Positions 21,701 to 31,271 of a stretch of DNA of 48,270 bases are shown in pieces. The position numbers were made by a program, and so were the translations under genes. Source of the DNA: Hyphochytrium catenoides (taxonomy: Eukaryota; Sar; Hyphochytriomycetes; Hyphochytriales; Hyphochytriaceae); the NCBI GenBank assembly GCA_900088475.1, contig FLMG01000570.1, forward strand, positions 1 through 48,270, in the 5' to 3' direction. Below the pieces are notes generated by a model. That model searched no databases. It saw nothing but the letters and a program-made list of their open reading frames with translations, and was not told the DNA's origin. Position 1 is the first letter of the stretch; the number at the start of each line of letters is the position of its first letter.

Positions 21701-22823
21701 TAGCTACCCCCACACCTACTGCTCTTCTTATGTCAGGCGCGCTAGACGCTATGCACTTACCCCCCGGTTTTGCCAGTAAACTTGACTGGAGTATCTGATG
21801 TTTTTGTAAAGTCAATGTCCGTATTCTTCATTATCAGACCCCGATGGATGGCCATGTAAGAGGGAGCAGATTCGGTAGCTCCGGTGCTAAGGGATACATT
21901 CTTCAAAGATGTCACCTTCACACGGTACGCTCTCCCAGCAAAATCTATGGCAAACTATCAAAAAAGCACACGGTAAGACAAAAGTATACTTTCAAGGAAA
22001 CCGGACACTTTTCGCATCGAGAAAGTACCATCTGTCCAACTGTCATCACTTGGTTTCCAAATATTGCCTTAACCCGGCTGCTCAGCTCAGCTACGTCTAT
22101 GGTAATCATCTCCTGAAGTAGTAAGATGATGGTCAGTCAGGTAAATGGTACCTCTAGAGAGACAGGTTCTCAGTGGTTCGCGCTAAAGCACGAGGAAGAG
22201 AAGCAAAAGAATCGAGAGGAGCAGATGACCATACAGAATGAAAGGAATAGCATTCTGTACCTTTACTCCTTTGGTGATCAACTGGAGTTCAAGCACCAGG
22301 CTCTGCAAAGCAACATCGGCAGAAGGGATGAATGGCACCAGGCTGACCTGAAAGTCATGGCCCCAAATCAGCCCTTGGCGCAGTAGAGAGCACTGTTGCA
22401 GAGTTACCTACCACTGTTCCAAGAGATAGCATTGCAGTTTGTCGTTGAGGCCCAGAGAAAGCGACAGAACCTTCAGCAACTTTGTCGTTGGGCCTGCATT
22501 GGGCCAATTCATTGAGGGTGCAGTCATGAGAAGAAAGTCTACATTGAGCAGTACCGGACAGTGAAGACCCAGTCCCCAACAGACACGTTGATGCCGTGAA
22601 GATTTACAACCTCATTGCTCAAAAGACTGTTCGGTGGTGAGCTCCGTATGCGAGCAAAGTCCCTGTAGCTCACTTCAGTCAGCTCGCAACCAATCAGCGG
22701 GATGAAGGGTACTTACGCATCGTTGACGTAGACACAGTTGGTAAACGCCAAAGAGTTTGCTGGCAAATTGTCAACCTTGAGATTATAGCCTTCTGGCCCT
22801 CGAGATCTTTCTGGTGCCCTCAT
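18755..22823 (-). CDS. NSF: NSF (Sec18), SNARE-disassembling AAA ATPase
   Basis: NSF, with SNAP adaptors, uses ATP to take apart spent SNARE complexes on cytosolic membrane faces. The N-domain starts at ATG 22823 ('[20 protein letters not shown]'). It runs through '[20 protein letters not shown]' and 'FSGPQR', joined across a 62-bp intron. D1 has '[20 protein letters not shown]' and Walker A 'GPPGCGKT' (about 21342-21365). Walker B is '[16 protein letters not shown]' (about 20890), followed by '[20 protein letters not shown]'. D2 has a Walker A of the form '[11 protein letters not shown]' (about 19858-19881), Walker B '[11 protein letters not shown]' and '[10 protein letters not shown]'. The protein ends with '[16 protein letters not shown]'. 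All three domains are present in order, with about fifteen introns. The stop is TAG at 18755-18757. ORFs on the + strand inside this gene are antisense shadows. Confidence 0.95.
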
Positions 22824-23086
22824 CTGTGTCGATCAAGCGATGTCCATTAAGAAAACTCGGCTTAAGATGTGGGCAAGTGAGCAAAGTATAGAACACCTAC
22901 CTTCCGCTTGCTTGTCCTTCCGACCTTTTTGGATCCCAGGGATGGAAGAGTTACCACAGTGAAAGGTTTCCTGGTAGCTCCTCAGCTTGCAGCTAATGGC
23001 CGCACAGAGTATCTCCGCTGTCCGCTGGCGGGAGGGAGAGATCTTTGACTCTTATGCCTGCCGCCTGATGACCGAGCATGGGGAAG

Positions 23087-23524
23087 TCACACCTCTTTGG
23101 CTTGTTGGATGCAGGATGGTGGGAAGCCTGCCCAAACATCATCACAACGGCTTTTCTCCAGGTCTTCCACCAAGGAAGCTAGGTCCCTCAATCTCCTGCT
23201 ACTTCTGGCGTGACAAAGTGCCAACAGGTTTCGTGTTGTGGATCCCTTATAAGGCCGTTGACGGCTAGCTTCAGGAGAAGCCGTTACGCTGCCCTTTAGC
23301 TTCACTCTTAGGCCGCGGATGACCAGCCCTCGTCCGAACGCCAGTAAGAAGAGCCGTAGAGTTGGAGTCTTTGACGCTGATAGGGCCCGAGTCCTCGGCA
23401 AATGACTGGCCCTCTTTTGCAGCAGAGAGGATAGCTGCATCTGCTGGTCGAAAGAACACGGTGGGAAGTGTATGTTAAGCTCTAATGGCGTAAATCTAGC
23501 TGCGGTGTGGACCAAGAGTTCCAT
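23087..23524 (-). CDS. Single-exon ORF, unrecognised
   Basis: A 145-codon frame starts with a true ATG at 23524 and ends at TGA 23087-23089. The middle is Arg/Leu-rich ('LRLFLLAFGRGLVIRGLRVK'). The last third reads like ordinary protein ('RRLRDLASLVEDLEKSRCDD'). Two other frames over the same stretch are also open, including one on the + strand from about 22996. It lies between the NSF start and the channel start, and may be a spliced gene I have not resolved. No family is recognised. Confidence 0.35.
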   Translation of the reverse strand: MELLVHTAARFTPLELNIHFPPCSFDQQMQLSSLLQKRASHLPRTRALSASKTPTLRLFLLAFGRGLVIRGLRVKLKGSVTASPEASRQRPYKGSTTRNLLALCHARSSRRLRDLASLVEDLEKSRCDDVWAGFPPSCIQQAKEV

Positions 23525-23669
23525 TGACTCAGTGGCCGCGATTCAGCTCTTAGGGGAAGACAGAGTGTGTCAATGACCAAAGGAGGGCTTCAAAATAGGC
23601 TAATGCCGGTCAAGAGCGCCGTTGTAATGGTTTCGTGAGAGTAGCATCCCTTGACAGTTTCTGGTCACA

Positions 23670-26600
23670 ATGCCTGGCGTTCAGAGGCATAATAGCAATA
23701 ACTCACACAATGGAAGCCCTAACCAGCGGCGAGCCAGCAATGAGAGCCTTGTAGCGGGTAATAGGGCCTTCTCTCTTGCAGGCAATGACAGAGCTACTAC
23801 TCTTCGTCGGGGAGGGCCCCTGTCAAAGCGGTTAGCAAAAAGGCTCAACAGGGCCGTGATCGTGCTTTCCTCTGCCAAGCGGCATTGGCTCGTGCAGTGG
23901 AAGTACGTGGTGGCGTTCAGCTTGGTCTATTGTGCCCTGATATCTATGTTCAGCATCGGTAAGCCGCACACTGGAAATTAGATCTAGAAACAAAGTTACT
24001 CGCCAGAGTGTCTTAGATCTTTCATCGATGAGAACGGCCAGTAACAACCACACTGATCCTCAGTAGGGGCTCTACATAAGAGACTAGAAGATGAAGAGAA
24101 CAAACTACGTATATATGGGGGAAAGAGAGTGACAGAGACAGGGATGAAAGCCAGGAAATGGATGAATGCTGATAACCCTTTATCCTCCCAGCATGGAACC
24201 GTAAGCGCTCTCCCTTCGTGAAAGGCATGGATGTTCTGGCAGATGTGGTGCTCGTCTTAGACTTATTCATGATCCCAATAATGAACGTCATCGAGGCAGA
24301 AAAAGACCAATCGCCCTCGTATGTGGACGTCATTACTGGCCAGAAAAAGGTAACATTCTTACACATTCTTTTGGAGGTGATCTTACTGGTGGCTGTTTCC
24401 GATTCTAACTTTCAGCTCTTGCTATGTTGCTCAACCCGAGAGGCTCATCTTGTTTGTTCTCGATGTCTAGACTAACTGGCAGAGGTACTGGGACCGCTTC
24501 ACGGACTTCTATGCTGCCCTTCCAATCGGTATCATCGCTGCCACTGGTATCACGGAGGAGCGAGTCAGCTACACCTTCATTCTGCTTAGAGTTATCAAGT
24601 GGCCCATATTGAAGCACCACATCTCGCTCATGAAAGTAGCTGATGTAAGGCGTACAATGTAGCATGCCAAAGATAGCACAGCGGAAGCAAGAGCTTTATG
24701 AGAGAAGAGGTGATAGAGTTGGGAAGATAGAGAAGTACCGTAGAAAGAGATTGTGCAGTGACCAGCTCTACCTATGCTCACCGGTACTCGGGTCTGATTA
24801 GGCCGCACACCTCTTCTTGTCCACCTATCCTCTTGTCCGTGTCTCTACTGTTAGGCGTCTGCTGCAAGACTGAACCCTCTTCTTCGGCTATGGAAGCTTA
24901 AGGAACTTCAGTTACTATTCAAGATCCTCGTCATCTTTCATTTCCTGGCCTGTTTTTGGGTTCTCTCCTTGTACGCTAGTTCTGGAGTGAACTGGATGGC
25001 AACGATATACCCATCAACCTGCTTACAGGCAGGTCCTGAGATTAGAGCGGCTACTGTGCATAGAACCTCTTCTATGCATCACATGGACGAGTGCAACCCC
25101 TTCAAAATGAGTGATATGGACCAATACCTCTACGGAATCTATTGGGTTAGCACTACGTTGATGTCTGTCGGCTACGGAGATATTTCCCCTGCTTACAATG
25201 TGAATCTAGAGCGACTCTACGCAATCGGCGTCCAGGTAGTGAACTGCTCGATGGACTCTCAAGTGCTTCAATATGACTTTTGTTGGCAATCCGTGTAGCC
25301 CTCTGCATACATCGACTTTTTCAAGTCAGTCTTTCCATCTCCAACCCGTTCCGGACATTTCACTGACTGTACCGACTACAGATAATCGGGTCGTTCGCAC
25401 TTGGTTTTATTAGTTCCTCCATGCGGAGGTGGCTCGACAGTAGGAATCCACAATTCGTCAATGTCACCACGGAGAACGAGGTGCGCTGCTTCCCTTAGTT
25501 CGTCCTAACTCTCCCCTGACCGCTACGAAGCAGGGTGGTTCCTACGTGTGACCAGCTAGAGTATGAACCTTTCCATCCCTCTTCTTTGTATCTCATCGAC
25601 CTCCGTATACCAGCTTAACTCACAGAGTTGGCACTATCCACCTGCGTCCCCTGTCAACATAGAAGGCCTGCTAATTATCTAATAGTGCTCCTAAGTCTTT
25701 GTATTAACTCATTTTTTTCCACATTTTCCCCTTTAGTTGAAGCAGTACATCAGAGATAAGGGCCTGACGCCACAGCTGGCAACGCGGATTAGAAAGCACT
25801 TCGATTACCTCCTCCTCAAGCACAAAGCACTACCCGATAAGGCGATACTGCTGAATCTGTCGTCCGCCCTAAGAGGAGAGGCTGTTCTGGCTCTGCTACC
25901 GGGTCACCTGAAGACGCTTGCAACGGCCCTGCCAGACTTTAGTGGAGCGTCGACAAGCGAGTTTCTAGCTGACTTAGCCAGCTTCCTTAAACCTTTCCAA
26001 ATGCCTCCAGGATCCACCATCATACACGAAGGACGAATCGTGGAAGAGATATACTTCGTAACCAAGGGTATCTGTGAAGGTAGGTGTGGCATCTAGAGCC
26101 CAAAGCGGGATTAGTCATCGTCCTGGAGGTGATGAACAGCGGATAGATTGCGCCGCAGTTTACGACTTCTGAGAAGATTAGAATGCATCATTGGGACTAA
26201 ATATTGGAGAAGGCAGGGCAGAAGGGTGGGTTGCGGGTGAGACTTCTACTGAGACTGCAGGAAAGGAACAGGGATAGAAACTGCGTCGCTGATTGCTTGC
26301 TTGCTAGCCTTCAAAGAGGAGACAGACGAGAACGGGAAGGCCCATATCGTTGTCCAAGGTCTCTTCTCAGACAACAGCTATTTTGGAGACTATCCCCTCT
26401 TCTGCAAAGAGAGGAGCGAAATCACTGTGCGCTGCAAAGGCTACGTGGACTTCATGGCGCTGCCAATGGAAGGCGTTGAGTATCTTAACCAAAGGCATCC
26501 GCATGAAATGACACGCTTTGAGGATATTGCTAATGGGAACCATCAGCTTATGGTAGAGATTGCCGACAGACCTACTGTACTTGGCCATAATAGGCGCCAT

Positions 26601-29600
26601 AAGAGGTATAAGAACCCCTTTGATCGCGCGCAGGGCGGCCTTCTCCGCTGTTAACTATCTCCTTTCCTGCAATCTAACCTTGTGTTATTAGACTCTCTTG
26701 TTGTTAGCCAATGGTTGCTTGCGTTACCTACCAGCGAGAACGTATAAGAAATGCCGGTTCAGGGCTGCAACTTCATCTGCCACATTCATCTTTCGTCCTT
26801 CGCTTGATGTAGGAGTCCCAACTGTTCTGATCGTCTTCCTCTAAACTGTAGGGAAGTGCTGCATAACTGGAAGCCTTGTTCCTTTGAGACCATCTTCCAA
26901 GAGTTCTACAGAGAACGAAAAGCACTGGGTCCAGGCTCTGTCTCCGCCGCAACCCAGGAGCAGCAGCAACAGCTGCACGCCTTGCAAGAGAGGCAAACTA
27001 TGCATGAGAAATGGATAATCGATCCCAACAGCCAGTTTAAGACAGTGTGGGATGCTATCCTCAGTCTTATGACCGTGCTGAGCTGTGTGATTGTCCCATT
27101 CCAGACCTGTTTCAACCTTGGCTACAATGCTCTAGACATCCTGTTCAATGTCCTCTACTCTCTAGATATCCTGGTCTCTCTTCGTACAGCCTTTTTGGAT
27201 GAAAACGCCACCCATCTTGTGATGGACCCTACAGTCATAGCAAAGCGGTATCTGCGACAATGGTTCACTATTGATTTCCTCTCTTCAGGAATAGTTGACG
27301 TCCTAGTCCTTCTTCTTGACCAGGTGTGCCATACACTCCTCCTCAGCCAATCCTCTACGTGCCAACTATGCTCTCCGGCAGGAACTGTCTCTTATTCTTT
27401 AGTCTCGACCTTCTTGCTTATCTCTCAATCCGATTTCTGTAGAAGTCACTCGGAGTTCGGCCTTTTCCAATCCACACATTTCTCTCTTCTGCAATCGGAG
27501 TTCGGCCTTTCAAGCCATCTGTTCTCTTCGTTCTGCTTGGTGTCCCACGGTTACGGTGGTGCCCTCACAGCTGATGTTCTATTGCGTGTCGCATTTGTGC
27601 TCATAGCTGACCTCCTCCCCCGCTCCAGCCGGACAATCCTGCCAGGTCTCCGCTACGCTTTATCCTGATTCTTCGCCTACTCCGCCTTCTGAAGTTGACC
27701 CGCGTGTTTCGTCTCTCGCGAGCCCTCCGGGAAGTAGACGCAAAGTTGAATCTTCCGCCTGTTGTTGGCAGAGTGCTTCGCCTCATTGGCAACGTCCTAT
27801 TTATCATGCACATCTGCGCTTGCTTTTGGTATCTAATTGGAGTTGGAGCGGACTGGAAAGGAGGTAAGCTTGTAAAAAGGCTTAGTGAAGATCAAGGGCC
27901 AGTAGGTCATGGGTAAACACATAACCAGAGCTTCCCCGTAAAAGCGTCATAAGTGTGGAAGATCACTTACCAATGGCGACAATGAGCCGGCTAAACATTG
28001 GACCCCTTCCAAATGTTGTTTGGTATACTAACTCTTTATGGTTCGCACAGAGCCGTCTCCCTCATCCTGGGTGTATCAACTATATGAAGAAGATTATAAC
28101 ACGACATCCCTCACTAGCAGGTGAGAAGCGGGTCAGCTCCTTTGATAGTGTGTCTCCTTCGTGAACTTGGAAGCTATTTCTTTGTCGTCGTAATCACTGC
28201 CAAACTCACGCTCTCCCATCAGATACATTTCATCTTTATACTGGGCATCCACCACCATCACAACCACTGGTTACGGGGATATTGTTCCCGTTACCAGTGT
28301 AGAGATAGTATTCGCCATTGTCACGGAGATCATTGGATCTCTAGTCTTCGCTTATGTCGTAAACAGCATTGGTATCTTCCTCAGTCGCCAAAGCTACGAA
28401 GAGGACCNNNNNNNNNNNNNNNNNNNNNNNNNNNNNNNNNNNNNNNNNNNNNNNNTTAGCTATCCCTACGTTTCTGTAGAGGCTTGGTTGCTCTTCTCCT
28501 CCTGCTGTCATAAGTCATCATGGTGGTTTGTTGTGGCTCACCTGGGCGCTGGTCACCTAGTTTCGATGGTGGCCCAACTTAGTATCGACCAACACTCCTT
28601 ACACGTCCCTCTTTTTCCTTCCATCTCTCCCTTCATTCCCTTAACTGGTGCCTCTATAGTCTGTGAAGAAGCAATGGAACCATGTTTTACGGCAACGAAA
28701 GACTTACCAAGAAAATAGTATTCTCGAGAAGCTACCCCTAGACTTACAGCGAGAGGTTCTAAGTCATCTTTATGCCCCTCTCATTGCAAAGTTTCCCCTC
28801 TTCTGGGAAAGAGACCCGTCCTTCATCTCCAACGTCCTGCCTTTACTTGTTCCGCTCGTGGTAGAGCAGCATGAGCTTCTAGTGTCTCAGGGCTCTGTTG
28901 CCACGGAGATCTTCTTCGTCTTTGATGGAGTAATCGAAATCTATCAGGACACTAAAGTCGAGCAGTCGCCAACAGCAGCTGCGTCTTCCCGACATTCTCC
29001 CTCTGCTAAGAAGGGTGAGAGTGAAGCGCAAAAGGAGGTGGAGACAAGTCCTTGTGAGGCGAAAGTAAATCAGCAGAAAGACGAAGATTGGACCAGGAAG
29101 AGCCAGCAGCAAAGCCAACCTACAAATGAACGGACCTCTCAGACTGAGGTTGAGATCAAGTCTATTGAGAATGGTCATTTACAGGGACAGGAATCAGCCA
29201 ATGAAAATAAAGAAGGCAAGGAAACTCGAGAGAAGAACACAGCATACCTAGAACCGCTGAAGGCTGGGACAGAGGTCGCAATTGGTGTGTCACAGCTTGA
29301 AAACAGAACGCAATACGACAGAGGTCAAGAAGTTGACTTACCTAAGAAAGATGAGCTTGGAGCACCAACGGACAAGAACGAGGAAGGCAATCCATCAAGT
29401 AAATCGGCAACACCAGAATCCTTACCCCCACAGGTTCATAGCCCTCCGACTGGGCCCCCCTCGGCCAAAGACAGTGCTACCTCAACCATCAGGTTGGTCA
29501 AGAACGTCTTAGGACCCGGCGCATTCTTTGGACATGAGCCTCTCCTCAACGATGAGCCACATGTAAGTTGCCCTTCTCGTCGCCCGGTTCGCATCTACAG

Positions 29601-30861
29601 TGGTCTTCACTCTTTCAGCTAACGTATTCCCGTATCCTTCAATCAACTCTCCTATACGCGTTAAGAGACTGGTCTGACCACCACTCCCAACACTCCCTAG
29701 TTATGTCAGTATTGGCCTCTGCCTGACACACCTTTCGTCTTCTCGATGTGATAAGGCCCCGCCTGACCTTTCCCTCTCATCCGCCGTTACCCTATCATTG
29801 GCCTTTAGCCCTATTCCATCCGGGCGTTCACCCAATGCCAGTTGTATGTTCTCAAGCTAGAGAGCATTCAGCAGCTAATTGCGCGGCACCCTGAGCTGGC
29901 GACGGAGTTGCAGGAGGCAATTGAACAATCAATGTTAGTAGATACAGTCAGAATGGTCAAAAACGAGCTTCACTTTGCGCAACTGCGTAAGCTGGGCAGA
30001 CGGAAACCTCTGTTGGAGAAACTCTTGCCTCACAAGCAGAAGAAGAGTAGGGTGGGCTTCCTAAAATCTCTGATTGGCTTCGGAAAGACCAAGGTTGAAC
30101 CCGATGGTGAAGGCACCGAAGCGGAAGAGAATGACCCTCAGAAGAAAGAAGGCGAAGCACGGGACGAGCTCATAGTCCAGTTTAAAGTGGCGGAGACGTT
30201 CAAACATAAACGGATAAAGAGAAGCATCCACGCTCTCTACTCTCCGAAGCCCCTAGAGCAGCACTTCGATGATTGGCTTTTGGCACTACAGAAGACGTCA
30301 GAGTTTGCTAAACTCCATTTGATAGAGCAAGGCAGTGCTTCGAAGGGACTGATTGGCCCTCGAACTCGTCTTTCAACTGCACAAGCCTTCACAGAATATT
30401 CTCTTAACAGCAACATTGAAGACAAAGTGAAATCGGTGACCAGGGACGTGCTTAAGAACAAAAAGTACATATCAGTGAAGGTTAAGCAGATGCCAGAAGG
30501 CCCACCGAGCACAATCGAGCAGCAAGAGATGCAGCATATAGTGCCAAAGCGCAACCGCAGTTCCTTCGTTCAACGCCAGTCAACAGTTCGTCCGCCCGAA
30601 GGATCTTCTCCGATATCTAGCCCAGTAAGAGCGTCAGTAGCCAACAGAACATCACCTCAAGATCGAAAGACCTTTGACTCAGGAGGCCAGATAGCGAAAC
30701 AAAGTGTTACAGCCACAGTCGAGAGAGGCACAACCATGACTACTTCTGGTAAAACCCAGATCACGGCGACAGGAGCCGTCAAAAAGAGAGTTGAAGCAGA
30801 GGAAGTAGAACGATCAGTCACTGATGACTTGCCGTCATTGGCTTCCACCGACCAAGCCTAG
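23670..30861 (+). CDS. Two-domain cyclic-nucleotide-type potassium channel (6TM-CNBD repeated twice)
   Basis: One gene encodes two complete channel units. Unit 1 starts at ATG 23670, with a Ser/Asn-rich N-terminus and S1 ('WKYVVAFSLVYCALISMFS'). It has a weakly charged S4 ('FILLRVIKWPILKHHISL') and S5 ('LFKILVIFHFLACFWVLS'). Its potassium filter 'SVGYGDISP' is at 25164-25190. S6, a C-linker ('LKQYIRDKGLTPQLATRIRK') and a CNBD ('PGSTIIHEGRIVEEIYFV', 'YFGDYPLF') follow. Unit 2 has S1 ('LSLMTVLSCVIVPFQTC'), S2-S3, a strongly charged S4 ('LRLLRLLKLTRVFRLSRALR') and S5 ('VLFIMHICACFWYLIGV'). Its filter 'TTTGYGDIVP' lies near 28250-28290. A second C-linker and CNBD ('VLGPGAFFGHEPLL') follow. The frame joins CNBD1 to unit 2 as AG|G across a 26605-26850 intron, which supports a single polypeptide. 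CNBD2 has a long acidic insert, and a basic tail ends at TAG 30861. Potassium selectivity is read from GYGD; the ligand is not known. Confidence 0.85.
27450..27512 (+). repeat. Direct repeat in a channel-gene intron
   Basis: 'tcggagttcggcctttt' (27450) recurs with one change at 27495, a 45-bp period. It lies after the exon ending 'LVLLLDQ', in what I read as an intron of the two-domain channel, although the frame stays open through it by chance. Confidence 0.65.
28407..28455. other. Assembly gap (49 N)
   Basis: A run of N follows the sequence for S6 of channel unit 2 and precedes its C-linker. The true gap length is unknown. The missing bases probably include the end of the exon after 'SRQSYEED' and intron sequence. 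They leave the join between S6 and the C-linker untested. Confidence 0.99.
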
Positions 30862-31271
30862 AGTCAAGCAACCCGATACAACACGTCAGGCTCTTTATAC
30901 TCACCCTCCTTGCTTCTAAGTAGTATTTGCTCATCTCTATACCTCTAGTTCTTCGAAATTATTGCCACTGCAAAGTGCCTATATGACACAATATTGTGAC
31001 ACAGCCTTGCTGCATACCTATTTTTGGGTATGTCAACAGTCCAGGAGCTCTATGACACCTATTAAAAGAGAGCTGTCCAGTAACTATATAACGGAGCTAT
31101 ATGACAGGCTAATAGAAAGCTGTCCTAGAGCCCTTCTTTTGGAAGCCAACTACTCGTTAGAGCCCGAGGGCAAATGATAAATAGCTGATACTAGCGTGAC
31201 AAATGCATGAGCTGAAGGAAAGGCAGATTCAGAGAGAGAGATAAAACTATGTTAGCTAGCAGAAGCAGTCT
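30862..31271. other. Convergent 3' intergenic region
   Basis: About 410 bp separate the stop codons of the channel (+) and CFAP45 (-). A 12-bp palindrome 'cacaatattgtg' lies at 30987-30998. Several copies of 'tatatgaca' and 'agctgtcc' lie between 30980 and 31130. The frame at 30962-31177 has no coding support. These elements are probably 3' UTR or 3'-end signals for both genes. Confidence 0.35.

Noticed and set aside
22126-22386. + strand ORF within NSF
   Set aside because: It is antisense to NSF N-domain exons and introns and has no family match or splice support.
22490-22580. 16-bp intron in the NSF N-domain
   Set aside because: A 62-bp intron with a CAG acceptor gives '[19 protein letters not shown]', matching NSF. 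No tiny introns are needed.
26856-27668. 270-codon ORF taken as one exon of the channel
   Set aside because: Channel sequence stops after 'VLLLDQ' at about 27320. The rest is low-complexity Ser/Leu sequence with internal repeats, and S4 resumes after 27640 in another frame, so it is intron.
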